Part shown: one piece after another, positions 34,513 to 46,385 of the stretch
How the letters are laid out: every line of letters starts with the position of its first letter
Position numbering within the stretch: position 1 is the first letter of the stretch
NCBI GenBank assembly: GCA_021014325.1
Contig: CM037461.1
Span: 10,073,501-10,137,500 of the forward strand
Origin: Plazaster borealis
Lineage: Eukaryota > Echinodermata > Asteroidea > Forcipulatida > Labidiasteridae
Length of the DNA: 64,000 nucleotides
Direction: 5' to 3'
Program-made: the position numbers and the translations under genes
The notes under the pieces: model-generated
The model's database searches: none
What the model was told of the DNA's origin: nothing
Seen by the model: only the letters and a program-made list of their open reading frames with translations

Positions 34513-35376
34513 TTGATGTTTTGTCTCACATGTCACATCAGAGCTACCTATGTCCGAGAGGATATTGCAGACACGGAACTTCTAGAATCGGCAGAGCTTT
34601 ACGACACTATCCGTGTGGGAAGCTACGGGATAGTGAACGTCTACAAGCCCCCTCGTGTCAAATGGTCTGAAACATCTCTCCCTGCACTCGAACACCCAGC
34701 TATCTATGTGGGCGACTTCAACAGCCACCTCGCAAACTGGGGATACGAGACAGCAGACATGAACGGAGACTGGCTCGTGGACTGGTCCTTTAATCACAAC
34801 CTCTACCTCGTCATCGACCTCAAGCAAAGGCGATCTTTCCGCTCTGCCAGGTGGAATCGTGAATATTCACCTGACCTATGCTGGGTAACCTCTCAACAGG
34901 GGCGCCCACTGCCATCATCTGCGAGAGTCCTAGAAGATTTCCCTAGAAGCCAGCACAGACCAATAATCACCAACATTGGCATTTGCATACCAGTAACCAA
35001 ATCCGTTCCCATCCCACGCTGGAACTTTCGCAAAGCAAACTGGGAGAACTTCACAGAAATGCTAGAGAAAAGTGTACCATGCATTCCAACTAAGGGTATT
35101 ACAATTGACAGCGCCTACACCAGACTCCTTGGTGCAGTGCAGAAGGCAGCCAAGTCTAACATCCCCAGAGGCTTCAGGCCCACCTACATTCTGTGCCTGG
35201 ACCCTGATTGCCAACAACTCCTGGATGAATACCAACAATCCGGAGACCCTGACATCGCTGACCACCTCATTGAAGCGCTGGACAATGGGCGACGCACTCG
35301 GTGGGAACAACTTACAAGTGAGATGAATTTTACACACTCTAGCTGCAAGTGTTGGAACCTCATATGCCAAACCTGA
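34513..35376 (+). pseudogene. LINE endonuclease (C-terminal part) and linker
   Basis: The frame shows VGDFNSHLANWGY, SPDLCWVT and RSQHRPI, the D-N, S-D and S-x-H signatures of APE-type LINE endonucleases. The N-terminal catalytic Glu region is missing because of 5' truncation. It ends at a TGA at 35374-35376. Confidence 0.85.
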
Positions 35377-35502
35377 ATGAACCAGCAACCACACAATCCA
35401 AGCAGACCAGCAGTCAAACTTGATGCCGTCGCAGCACGTCTCGTCCAGGTGGGGAAAGCTCCTATCGAGAAGCATGTGAAGAGCGAAGTCAACAGGGAAT
35501 AG

Positions 35503-37266
35503 CGTGAATACCAAAGGTCATGGGCCATGACCCCACAGGAAGAAACTCCCGAGATCACCTTAGCAGAAACTGACCAGGCCATCAAAAGCATGAAAAATGG
35601 CAAAGCCCCAGGCTATGACAACCTTCACCCAGAGTTCCTGAAGCACATTGGTCCGACTGTAGGGAAATGGCTGGCATCATTTCTCACTGGCATCATTGCA
35701 GAAGACAACATGCCAAAGATATGGAGAATGGCCAAAACGATCGCCATCTCAAAGCCTGGGAAAGACCTGAAGCAAGCATCGAGCTACCGTCCCATCTCTC
35801 TGCTATCTATGTGCTACAAGCTCCTGGAACGGATCATTCTGCAGCGTATCAAGCACACCGTTGAGGACACTTGAAGTGTAGACCAGGCGGGGTTCCAACC
35901 CAAAAGGAGTACACAAGACCAAGTACTTGCACTGACCACCTTCATCGAGAACAGATACCAACTACGAAAGAAGACTGGAGTCGTGCTGCTCGACCTTACG
36001 GCCGCCTACGACACTGTCTGGCATAGGGGCTTGCTGACGAAGATAGCAAGAGTACTGCCCAACTGGGCAGTGAAGGCCATCGAGCCGTTGCTACAACACC
36101 GTCAATTCCGTGTCCATATGGCAGATGCTAACAGCACTTGGAGACACCAGAAAAATGGCCTTCCTCAAGGATCTGTGCAAGCACCCACACTCTTCAACCT
36201 GTACACTAATGACCTGCCCCAGACCACCAGTCGCAAGTTCATCTATGCGGATGACATCTGCATCGCAACACAATCAGAGCAGTTCCCAGCCTTGAATGCT
36301 GTCTTGAACGCTGATATGATCACTATCAGAGAGTACTGCAAGAGGTTGCGCCTTCAGCCTAGCAAAGCCAAAACTGTATCCAGTGTTTTCCACCTACACA
36401 ATGCTCAGAGCTCACAAGAACTTGACATTTTCCTCAATGGAGCTCGCCTCAAACATGATGCCCAGCCAACATACTTCGGGGTTACGCTAGACAGGTCCCT
36501 GACATTCAAGCCACACCTCCTTAAGACAGCTCGGAAAGTCAGGACGAGGAATAACCTCCTCAACATGCTAGCTGGAACAGCGTGGGGAGCCTCAGCCAAG
36601 ACCCTGTGCACCACGGCTGTCGCCCTCAGCTACTCTGCTGCTGAGTACTGTGCTCCAGTCTGGCAAAACTCTGTTCACACCAAACAAGTCGATGTCCAGC
36701 TGAACAACGCTATGAGGACTGTATCTGGTGCTGTTCAATGCACCAAACTAGACTGGCTCCCGGTCCTAAGTAACATCCCCCCGCCAGATGTCAGGAGAGA
36801 AATGGCCACAAGAAACCTATTAACCAGAATAGCTTCAATGCCAGATCTCCCCATCAACACCGATATAAACAACCACCCCAGACTCAGACTGAGATCAAGA
36901 AATCCCATATGGACCTCCACTCCTGACAACAACACCAGCATGGAGCAGCTTTGGAGAACCAAGTGGGAGGAGGCTGATGTTTCCAACAAGCATCTTGTGT
37001 CTGACCCCACTCAACAACTGCCAGGCACAACTCTTCCCCGAGGCCAGTGGTCACTCCTCAACCGCCATCGAGGGAACACTGGACCCTGTCGCGCCAGCCT
37101 GTTCCAGTGGGGATATGCCGCCTCTCCAAGCTGTGACTGTGGAGAGTTCCAAACAATAAATCACATAGTGAATGACTGTCCCATTACCAGACTAGACGGA
37201 GGTATCAAAGCCCTACACAACCGCGAGGAAGCTGCCCTGGAGTGGCTGGCGGAGAGAGCGTGCTGA
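35503..37266 (+). pseudogene. LINE reverse transcriptase with one internal stop
   Basis: RT motifs in order: MKNGKAPGYDNLHPEFLK (block 1), YRPISLLSMCYKLLERII (block 2), a TGA at 35872-35874, DQAGFQPKRSTQDQ (block 2a), LDLTAAYDTVW (block 3, catalytic Asp), NGLPQGSVQAPTLFNLY (block 4), IYADDICI (block 5, YADD at about 36243) and FGVTLDRSLTF. The C-terminus has CDCGEFQTINHIVNDCP, a zinc-binding-like motif common in this LINE group. The stop blocks full-length product. Confidence 0.9.
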
Positions 37267-37292
37267 ATGCATACGACAACAACAACCCTTTC

Positions 37293-38708
37293 AAACCCGA
37301 TTGGAACACATTCTAGATACTATAAAGTTTCTGAGTGTATTTCCTTTTGAACAATTTGCATCCAAAGTATCGGTCACAGTTAGACAACATACAGCTGGTT
37401 GCACTAGCTCAGCAGAACAAGGTAGTGACACAGCATGGGATTAATGCATTGCTAAGTTGATGACATTCAAATTCTTGAAAATGAGGGTATTGTAGTTGAA
37501 TGCCACGGACAGCAACATCTTTTCTTTGGCACTGTGTCTTTTGTCGCTGCGGATAATTTGGGTGCTCACTCACTCGGAAGATTTCCTGAATTTTGTTTCG
37601 ACTTCTCACAAAATTTGCAGATTTTGTAAAGCTACACGAGAGCAGTTTCAAGGTGTCCATAGTGACATACATTTCCAAGAGCGCACAAAACAGACTCGCA
37701 ATGCACAAGTTACAGCAGTTGAGGGCGATGAAACCTTAATTCCTGTTTATAGTGTTAAGGGAAACTCATATCTTAGTGAACTACAGTATTACCATATCAT
37801 TGATGGCCTCCCCTCAGATATAGCCCATGACTGCTTTGAGGGATTAGATCCAGAAATTACAACTAAAGTGCTGTCAATGTTTGTTGATAATGATTTGTTT
37901 ACATTCCAAGAACTGAATGATGCAATTGGAAGGTTTCAGTTTGCAGCAGTTGACAGGGGTAACAAACCAGGCCCAGTTCTTTTGACACAAGGCAAAGCTA
38001 GACTGAAATGCACACAGTCTCAGTTATGGTGTTTTGTACCAATATTGCCATTCTTGATAGGACACCATATTCCAGAAGGAAATCGCCAGGAGTTTATTCC
38101 TGCACCTTTTAGATGTGATTGAATGCATTTGTGCGACTGTAATATCACAGGGAGGTATTGGGTACATGAGAGGAATAATTCAAGACTGTCTGGATTTGTT
38201 CAAGGCACTGTATCCACAAGAGAGAACTAAACCAAAGGCCCACTATATAACACATTACCCAACACAAACACAAAAATTTGGACCTCTTAGTAGGTGTTGG
38301 ACAATTAGGCTAGAAGGAAAACATGTTTTCTTCAAGGGGATATTCCAACGAACGAAAAATAGGAAAAACATCTGCAAAACCCTAGCAGAGCGACGTCAAC
38401 GTAAACAGGCCTTGTTACATGCATCTGACAGCTATTTGAGTACACAAAATATAGAAAGCACAGGGAGGTCCAACGAGTGCATCATCTTCCTACCGAGAAA
38501 TGTTCAGTTTCTTGTTCAGGCACTTGGTGATGATTCAGAGGTAATTGCCACAGCCAATAAACTATCAATTGGTAGTGTCTCTTACTGGGTTGGTTGCTGT
38601 GTGGTGATGGGCCATGATAATGGAGTCTATGAATTTGGTGAAGTATCTCATATTTTTGACTGCAAAGGGGATTACTTCCTGTGTTACAAAAAAAAATGGA
38701 TGTCATAG
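37293..38708 (+). pseudogene. Transposon-type gene relic, central part
   Basis: Continues the family interrupted by the LINE. Words in order: NLHPKYRSQLDNIQLVALA, FVAADNLGAHSLGRF, CRFCKATREQFQ, YHIIDGLPSDIAHDCFEGL, KARLKCTQSQLWCFVPILP, KPKAHYITHYPTQ, FGPLSRCWTIRLEGKH and ICKTLAERRQRKQAL. The frame changes at about 37.60 and 38.11 kb. The cysteine pairs and the LEGKH...KTLAER region are conserved hallmarks of the family, so assignment is firm although its mechanism is not known to me. Confidence 0.7.
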
Positions 38709-38906
38709 AATATGTGAGACACTATCACAGCTTTAATATTCAGGACACAGGTGAATATGTTTTGTTACAGAACGAGTACTGTACGATCCTCAACCATTAG
38801 CAACAGAAAAAAATACACAATGCTTAAATACCACATACAATGAAAGTTTAACTTGTGGCTGATTTCCATATTGTTCAATTTCGAAGGTACACCTGACTGA
38901 ACAAAG

Positions 38907-39541
38907 ATGCATGAATACCATGTGACATATTCTGGCAAAAAACAAATTATCAAAGTAGAAGAAAGAGAAAAAGCATTTGACTCAATCACGCAGTCATTCA
39001 ACATAAACAAGGATGTTGAAATTTGTGTCCAAAAATATGAGCCCGATTGGGATGATTTTGTTGAAACTACTGTTGGGGAGCTTCCAATAAGAGCAAAATT
39101 AGTTTTGCAAATAGTCAGTGCTGCAACACCATCCGAAGATTCCTACATACCACTACCAGACTTCATTGAGCCACATGAGATAACAGTGTTGGAAGGTGCA
39201 TCACAAGTTGCCAGTTGTAAAGGTCCGTTAAAGCTAGTGAATGTGGCCAGTCACCATACACCTGGAAATCCAGTACCTCACAGGTCATCATACCTAGCCA
39301 GCACTTCTGACAAACATGTACAACCAATGGTTGCAGACATGATTATGACAGCTGTTGGTTGACAACGACCAGTACCATTCAACTACTCCATTTGTGTTGA
39401 CGGGGCACCAATGAACCTGAGAAGTGACCTGAAAAACAAGATTGTGCTGAACTCCTCAAAAAGGAGTCTACTTTTGCAAGCTGTGTATGATGACGTCACA
39501 ACAAAATACAATAAATTGTTAGTTGATCATAATAAGCCTTG
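38907..39541 (+). pseudogene. Relic exon with PB1-like start
   Basis: Frame from ATG 38907: MHEYHVTYSGKKQIIKVEER resembles a PB1-like module that accompanies this gene family in fish and invertebrates. It continues QKYEPDWDDFVE and LPDFIEPHEITVLEG to a stop near 39361, then in a shifted frame MNLRSDLKNKIVLNSSKRSLL to 39541. It may be a second transcription unit of the same element. Confidence 0.55.
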
Positions 39542-40057
39542 TTATTAACATATTTAAAACAAAAATATTGTAGCAAAGGGGGGGTCAAGATGGTAGTCTG
39601 ATTTTATATAGGGGAGAGATTTTGTTTACAGACTTTAAACAACTTGTATGTAAATCTGTGCTCGGTCTAATGTTGCTGCTTACTTTAAGCCAAAAATAGG
39701 TGCTTATGTATAATGTAAGTATATTTCATGGGTTAATTTGGAATGTTCACTTGTGTATGTGTGTACTTCACGAAACCTTGCTACCGCAGAACTTTGACGC
39801 TAACCCTCTGGTGAAGAATGATTAAGTCATTGCCCTTTGCTCAATTTTCTTAGAGCTTTTAAGCATTAAATATTGCTTGAAATTTATTCATAATAATTAA
39901 AACAATTGCTGGGAACCAGTTACATGCCATTTTGACTGGTAAATCTGTTGAGTAACCTTTTTTTGTGCTTTGCGAATTTGTGCGCTAAGCAGCAATCTGG
40001 TGAGCAAGCAATCTTGTATGAAAACTGATTTCCATATTGTTGACAATATCATTTGTT

Positions 40058-40193
40058 TCTTAAAACATAGCTACCTGGACAACACAGAGTACAACATCGC
40101 ACACCTGACGGAGGGATTAAAATATACAGATGCAGTGGTAAGCATTGCAAAGCTTGCTGTGAAGTCTCTTGGGTTACCCATGTCTATGTAATT
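40058..40193 (+). pseudogene. Relic exon of the same family
   Basis: The open stretch SYLDNTEYNIAHLTEGLKYT is followed by a stop at 40189-40191, with an acceptor-like CTTAAAACATAG before it. A weak call based on order and strand. Confidence 0.35.
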
Positions 40194-40594
40194 TAAAAAA
40201 ATTCATTTTGTGGGTTCTAGATGAATAGAGAAATGGCATGACCTTTAGCATTTTTTTATTTGTGACATAGATGTGTGTCAAGGTCTATAACAAAATGGTC
40301 TATGGAAGAAATTGTGATGGAAATTATTCTCATGCATTTAGAGTGTGTTTGGCAGAACAAAGCCAGGAAAAGCCATAAATGTTGTTTACTGTCCAATGCT
40401 GCTGGTTTTCCCTTTACAAAAATATCTAACAGGTTTTTCAAACAAAGCGGATTTATGCTTAAGATCTCTGTCTTGTTTTTCACTGTGCCTTAATAGAGAG
40501 GATTGAATACCCAAAAAGCTGTCATGTCATGGTTGGTAGTTTTCTTTTCTGTTACAACTCCAAAATAACATGTTTGTTTTTCAATTTGTATCAT

Positions 40595-40794
40595 TTAGTA
40601 CATGTGGCATCAACGTATCAAGGACAAATTTAAGAATTCCAGGAAGCGTGGAGACAGAGATCAACCACAAGTTGTTAAACGTCTTGCTACCTCATCAGTT
40701 ACACCAAGTGGCAAAAGTACTGCGAAAAATGAATGGGGACTGGTTCATTTTTTACCTGTGAGGAGTGCAGCTGACAGTGACGATACCATGTAAC
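40595..40794 (+). pseudogene. Relic exon, W-x-x-(K)-x-KFKNxRK module
   Basis: TACATGTGGCATCAACGTATC begins a frame reading MWHQRIKDKFKNSRKR, followed by a basic region, the typical module after the PB1/SAM-like part in this family. It ends at a stop at 40792-40794. Confidence 0.5.
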
Positions 40795-41397
40795 AATTTA
40801 TCAAACAACTCCAGGTACATTACACATTGTGCAGGGCATTTTGTTTATAGTATTGTTTGCAAAGGTGTAACTGTATTTTGCATTGGGTATTTTTTCCCAA
40901 AATATTATTGTTGGATTGTTTGAACCAGTGGGAACTATATATATTTTTTCAACCTTTGCACCAAACTGCTGACAAAAAGGACCCATTTACTTGTCTGTTT
41001 TCTTATTCCTACCACCTACTCGGATACTTAAAAATCTTGTTCCCTGGTATTGCTTCCTACATCGTACCTTGGCTTTCTAGTTTCTACCCTTTCTTTTGTT
41101 CATCTCTAGGCAATTCTCCACTTCAGTGTATATGCACCTGCAGTCCATAGTTGTTATGTAAAGTTCAAGTTATACTTTACTACTTACAATTACACTTTCC
41201 CTTTTTATTTGGTGACAAACTTTTGCACGAGTGTTTATTAGTGTTTTCACATTCTTGCGACCAATAACAAAAACAGAGAGCATCATGTGACACACTCTGA
41301 ACCAGTGTAATGAGTAGAACTTATGGATGATGAGGTAATTTGAAACAATGAACATTTTATTAAGTAATGGTTGTCTCTACTTTATTCTTATTTAGAG

Positions 41398-41552
41398 ACA
41401 GAGCCAACTGAAAAAAGAAAAACGTGAGCAGGAACTAATAACTTCAAGAATGGACAGTACCTTTGCTGACAGACGTCAAGAAATAGTTGTTAGAAGAAGT
41501 CAGTGGCATCTATCAAGGACACCTATCCAATTTTATTCAATGAGCAAGAGGT
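41398..41552 (+). pseudogene. Relic exon with MDSTFADRRQEIV motif
   Basis: Frame SQLKKEKREQ...RMDSTFADRRQEIVVRR. The MxxTFxDRR word is conserved in the family. A GAGGTAAG donor lies at its 3' end near 41550. Confidence 0.5.
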
Positions 41553-41822
41553 AAGTTATGATTGATGAATCCAAGGTTTGTGTGTGTCTTGCATTTGATT
41601 TGCAGATTTAGTGTATATGTGCTGTGTTTAATAATTTTAGTGAAACCATTTCAGGGCTTGAAATAATACTAGGCTGGCATACAAACTTTTGCTTGGTTGC
41701 CCGGTGGGCTAGTGAAAAATCTTACCAACCTATGATGACATTTACATCAACATTCTACTTTATCACAAGCATAGAAACAACAAAACTTTGATCGAAATGA
41801 CATGGCACCCACAGTATAAATA

Positions 41823-42194
41823 ATGACAAAAGGCAATGAATTGTTTTTTAAAGGCAAAACTCAATCTGCAAGTCCAACCTTATTCTCATTTTCAAAACAG
41901 ATCACCAGAGAATTTATGAGACTATCAGAGAGAAGCTTGGGAGATTACACCGATGGTGTGAAGAAGTATTCAGACAGACTGATCTGCTTGAAGTCGGCAA
42001 GGGGGAAACTTCCAGAGTTAGCCACTGAATGTATGGAAACAGCCCGAGCTTCAGAAACTGAAACTAAAAGAAAAAGAATGTTTCATGTGTGTATCTATTG
42101 TCATATTTATTGTAGTGAAGGCACATTCTTAAGGGGACGTGGAAGCCCAAATTTGCTGACTTATTGTTTTAAAGGATTCTGTTACTTTTTTTAA
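41823..42194 (+). pseudogene. Relic exon region, helical segment
   Basis: The frame includes ITREFMRLSERSLGDYTDG, compatible with the FxxEFxRL helix of the family. Part of it (41998-42130) is duplicated at 42565-42697. Confidence 0.4.
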
Positions 42195-42697
42195 ATGTCC
42201 ACAGATTTACATTAAACTTACAGGGTTTGAAGATAATGATAGTAGAAACCTTCCCTTCAAAAATATTACTTACTGAGGTGCTGTAGTTTTTGAGAATTGA
42301 GTAAAACAAGTCACAAAATAATTTTTATGAGACGAAAATTATTTTAGCATGTAAAAGCGTATAAAACAGTTATGATATTACACCATAACATACCATAGCT
42401 GGTTAATACGTCTTTACATTCTAAAACTGAGACAAAAATTAATTTCATGACTTGTTTTACTAATTTCTCAAAAAAACAACAGCACCTCATTAAGTAATAT
42501 TTTAAGGGAAGCTTTCTGCTATCATTATCTTCAAACTGTGTAAGTTTAATATTAATCTGTGGACAAGGGGGAAACTTCCAGAGTTAGCCACTGAATGTAT
42601 GGAAATTGCCCGAGCTTCAGAAACTGAAACTGAAAGAAAAAGTATGTTTCATGTGTGTATCTATTGTCATATTTATTCTAGTGAAGGCACATTCACA
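41998..42697. repeat. Duplicated 130-bp segment with a MITE between the copies
   Basis: AAGGGGGAAACTTCCAGAGT and about 110 following bases occur at 41998 and again at 42565 with few differences. The second copy begins exactly at the right end of a palindromic element (42196-42565). Confidence 0.8.
42196..42565. mobile_element. Foldback MITE, long inverted repeats
   Basis: The arms start TGTCCACAGATTTACATTAA on the left and TGTCCACAGATTAATATTAA on the right (complement). Similarity extends about 150 bp on each side through GTTTGAAGATAATGATAG and TTACTTA(A)TGAGGTGCTG. Internal sequence is short. No coding content. Confidence 0.8.
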
Positions 42698-43156
42698 ATG
42701 TGTTAGAAAAAGTACATGGACCCTTTAAGACAAATCAATGTTAAGGAAGCATTCCAGTACCTACAAGGCTTAAAATGGCCCTCAGATGCTGATGAGGAGT
42801 AGACTTCTTAAATTTGCAATTCAAACGGAGGGGAGGGTGAATCCCTTAGGGGGACATTAAGTTGAGGGTCCAGTAACTTTTTTCCCATGCTGCATCTATT
42901 TTGATTTTTCTGCCTGACGAATGTTTTCTTACATCTCACTTGTCTACTTTCAAGAGGAATATTAATCCCCCCCATTTCAGCTCTGCTGAATCGTGTAATA
43001 CTCTCTCTATCTCTCTCTCTCTCTCTTGTAGCCCTCTACATTGAGTAGCCTTGTTCGGGGTAATTTTGCATAAAAACATTCTCAAAGTTAATTTTACTGT
43101 ATTTGTTGAGGTTCTTAAAAGTGCAAATGCAGTAGTGTTTGATCATACTTTTACAG

Positions 43157-43468
43157 ATCATACTTCTACAAGCTGTCCTGAGTGTTCCAGCCCTGATGAA
43201 TGAGGACATTTCAGCCATAATCAAGAGTAGCGAAGACGACAGTTCTATTACTCCTTATATACTTTCATCAAACCCACTGGAGGAGAGTCTCAAAATTAAG
43301 GCAGCTGGGTTGCTCGTGGCGACATTCTATGTTTTCAACATTGCCTACACAAAGTGTATTATGTCAACACTCACCTTTTATCAAAAGGTGTTTCTGAATC
43401 TTCAGGATGAGGCCAAAAAGCTGTCTAAAGTTATTAGCCTGATGTCCAAAATTGCATCAAGCAAGTAA
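43157..43468 (+). pseudogene. Relic terminal exon of the transposon-type family
   Basis: From an acceptor-like TTTTACAG at 43150-43157 the frame reads LLQAVLSVPALMNEDISAI, then an acidic stretch, and ILSSNPLEESLKIKAAGLLV to a stop at 43466-43468. The frame is open and its end is duplicated downstream. Confidence 0.45.
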
Positions 43469-43657
43469 AGTGATCATAATTTATATTCATTCAGATTTAC
43501 ATGTTTCATGTTTTCAACATTGCCTACCCAAAGTGCATTATGTCAACACTCACCTTTTATCAAAAGGTGTTTCTGAATCTTCAGGATCAGGCCAAAAAGC
43601 TGTCTAAAGTTATCAGCCTGATGTCCAAAATTGCATCAAGCAAGTAAAGTGATCATA
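43329..43657. repeat. 179-bp-period tandem duplication of the exon end
   Basis: ATGTTTTCAACATTGCCTAC starts at 43329 and 43508; about 150 bp including the stop codon and 3' flank are almost identical. The second copy is interrupted right after GTGATCATA by the next element. Confidence 0.9.
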
Positions 43658-44245
43658 TTGTCAGCAATTTCACGAAGTGCAAAAAGGTCCCCTACAGCCA
43701 AAAATGTATGTTTGGAGAAAACCGCGTTTGAAGTTAAGCTAATTTTGAAATTACTGGTTGGTAGACTATTCGCGGTTTAATCTTTAAAATTTTACATATC
43801 AGGGAAGTAGAGATCTTAAATCATACAAATCTGTTTTCAATTTTGTCCATTACGGTTTAATTAATGAGTATTATTTAATTAACAAAATTGTCACTTCGTG
43901 AAAACTGCACAAAACGTGGTCTGTGTGCAGCGCGTCATGTATAAAGTTTTTGGCTGTTCGTGAAAACGCAAAAGCCGGAGCACCCACTTTTGGCACTGTG
44001 CCAGCGGAAAAAAAAACACGCGTTAACAATACACTTTTCGGCACTTAGTGAAAACGTAGTTCCAGGTGGTGCTTGAGGTTTTTGTCTTTCATCAACTTGG
44101 CATAATTAAGAAACTAGACGATTTTTTGACCCAAAACTTTGTAAATTCTTAGATACCGTTCAACTAAATCGAAACCAACAAAAAAGTCAAAATAATGTTT
44201 TTATCAATTTTTCATGTTTTTGGCACTTTGTGAAAATGCTGACGA
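43658..44245. mobile_element. TA-flanked MITE rich in TTCACGAAGTGC words
   Basis: Terminal repeats TTGTCAGCAATTTCAC (left) and TCGTCAGCATTTTCAC (right complement) are flanked by TA. The flanks rejoin to the sequence that follows the first copy of the upstream duplication (...GATCATA / TATATTCATT...), confirming insertion. Inside, GTGAAAACG and GGCACTTAGTG words recur in both orientations. Confidence 0.75.
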
Positions 44246-44366
44246 TATATTCATTTAGATTTACATGTTTCATGTTTTCATGGTTTAATGTTATGGTGAG
44301 GCCAAAAGCCTTTAAAGGGTATTTATAAAATATGGATAAATCTCAAAGCAGCACTTTGAGTTTATA

Positions 44367-44564
44367 ATTATGCTTATTTAACTTATTTTTTATCAAAGCC
44401 ACCAATTAAATAATTCAAATGAAATAACTCAAAAACAAAAACTGGTCCTTTTTAAAGTTTTAACAATATGTAAGAGCCAGTTCACATTATGCTTATTTAA
44501 CTTACTTTTTTACGGAAGCCACCAATTAAATAATTCAAATGAAATAACTCAAATACAAAAACTG
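44367..44564. repeat. 120-bp satellite, left part
   Basis: Units contain TATGCTTATTTAACTTA, GAAGCCACCAATTAAATAAT and TCAAATGAAATAACTCAAA. They continue at 54224 on the other side of the 9.6 kb element. The last left unit breaks off at AAAAACTG. Confidence 0.8.
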
Positions 44565-44692
44565 TAGACCGTGGGCCAGAAATTCTATCTAAACCAGAAA
44601 ATGAGATTCGTTCTGACTTTCTGGTGGCAAAATAAAAACGGGTGTTCTATAGTATATCGAACATGCTGAATTCAAATCTGCCTGTTGCCAAG

Positions 44693-45290
44693 CTGTCAGG
44701 TTGCACCCTTAGCCACCACTAGAGGGCGCTTTCCCACATTTTGCCCAGTTTTGGTAAAAAATGGTATTTTGGGCATATTTTCTATATTTTAAGCTCAAAT
44801 GCTGAGAGAATTGGCACAGATAGTGTTTGTGTCATTGGACATTCAAATCTGCCTGTTGCCAGGCTGTCAGGTTACACTCCAATCCACCACAAGAGGGCGC
44901 TTTCCCAAATTTTGCCCAGTTTGGGTCAAAAATTGTATTTTGGGCACATTTTCTATATTTTAAGCTCAAATGCTGAGAGAATTGGCACAGACAGTGTTTT
45001 TGTCATTGGACACCCAAATCTTCCCGTTGCCGAGGCTGTCAGGTTGCACTCCGAGCCACCACAAGAGGGTGCTTCCCAAATTTTGCCCAGTTTTGGTCAA
45101 AAATGGTATTTTGGGCACATTTGCTATATTTTAACTTCAAATGCCGAAGATTGGCACAGATAGTGTTTGTGTCATTGTACACTCTAATCTGCCTGTCAGA
45201 TTGCATTCGAGGCCACCACAAGAAGGCGTTTTACCGATTTTTGCTCAGTTTTAGCTTAAAATACCCTGAGGTTTGGTATACATAGAATTT
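44693..45290. repeat. Subterminal tandem repeats of about 170 bp
   Basis: Four copies marked by AGAGGGCGCTTTCCC-like starts at about 44721, 44893, 45065 and 45221 (periods 172, 172 and about 156). They share TTTTGCCCAGTTTTGG, GGTATTTTGGGCA and CAAATGCTGAGAGAATTGGC. Each includes AATCTGCCTGTTGCC, also present near the other end of the element. Open frames through the array are by-products. Confidence 0.85.
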
Positions 45291-45420
45291 GTTCTTCAAA
45301 TAAATCACTAGTGGGCGATGTTACCACAGAGAAGGGCAAATTTTGTCAACTTAAAATTGTTATTTTTTTATTAAGCAGAGTCAGCTTAAATTGTGTACAT
45401 TTACCTTTAATTGCATTATA

Positions 45421-45612
45421 AGCACAGTTCATACTTCCTGCGAATGCGAATGCGATACAAATGTTGACGTCACATATTCGCAACGAATAATTCGCAGTAG
45501 TTGGGCTGTGCTCAACTTTTGCGAAACATTCGCTTCGAAAACAGAGTTGTAAAGTCAAATTCACGTCAAATTCGCTTCACATTCTTATTCGCGGGAAGTA
45601 TGAACCGGGCTT
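45421..45612. mobile_element. TA-flanked MITE, GCGAATGCGAAT type
   Basis: Left AGCACAGTTCATACTTCCTG and right complement AGCCCGGTTCATACTTCCCG form terminal repeats around TTCGC-rich sequence; TA on both sides. Confidence 0.75.
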
Positions 45613-45821
45613 TAGCCTCCTGATGGGAGAACCACAGCAGAAGTATCCCAAACTATCCTGTATTGATGACAGCCAAATTTAATTCCAATGATGCATTGTA
45701 TAATCATGGTTTACCATGTCACCACACTTTTTGGTCTGAAGTAAATATGTTGTGCATAGAATGACAATACTGCCTACATGTACTACCAAAAGTTTACATG
45801 AAAAACTGAAATTTACATTAA

Positions 45822-46307
45822 AGGAACACGTTGCCTTAAAATCTCAAGAAATTTTGCTGTTTGGAAGTGTTCCATATCCTTATTAAGAGTTGTTCGTGCA
45901 ATAACATGCCTTTAATGTGTTATAATTAGTGAATGGTGATTAAAAAAACAAAACATTGCCATCTGACCCCGAGATCTGCCCCACGAAACGTATACGTATT
46001 TCCAGCCGTAAATACCACCGTCCATGTAATGGGCAAAATGCGCGACGAACAGTCGTTACGCTAGTGCCGTAGTCAGTGGCCTGGTAAACCAGTCAGATCT
46101 CCTTGCTCTATGGTCAGATGAAAACCGGGTAATAATCTCATTTTCTACCTCGCTCTAAACTGAGCTAAAGCTAGCTCAGTATTGGGTTTGTGTGGATATT
46201 TATATTCTACTTTTTAAACATCTTTCCAACCGTGCTCATTATACATCAAACGCTTGTTATAGCCCAAAAGCGCCCAACAGCGCCCAACCCGAAGGCAACG
46301 TGTCCCT
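45822..46307. mobile_element. TTAA-flanked MITE, AAGGAACACGTTGCCTT type
   Basis: TTAA at 45818-45821 and 46308-46311. Terminal repeats AAGGAACACGTTGCCTT and complement AAGGGACACGTTGCCTT. The flank suggests a piggyBac- or Kolobok-mobilised MITE. Confidence 0.75.
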
Positions 46308-46385
46308 TTAAAGGCACTGGAATACAAGACTATCTCCTTCTATTTGCCAACAATGACAGACCGGACTGGGAGGCTGTATCTTTGC

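Larger units (their letters stand above)
34421..37283 (+). mobile_element. 5'-truncated non-LTR retrotransposon (LINE), 9-bp duplication
   Basis: Flanked by AACCCTTTC at 34412-34420 and 37284-37292. It contains the C-terminal part of an apurinic-type endonuclease, a reverse transcriptase with YADD and a CCHC-like terminal region, and ends ACGACAACAAC. The three coding blocks share one frame with stops at 35374-35376, 35500-35502 and 35872-35874. It interrupts the relic gene, whose reading continues after 37293. The clade is Jockey/CR1/RTE-like; I cannot choose among them. Confidence 0.85.

Noticed and set aside
44741..45163. 140-codon open frame with an internal repeat
   Set aside because: It is a translation of the 170-bp tandem array; the repeats, not selection, keep it open.
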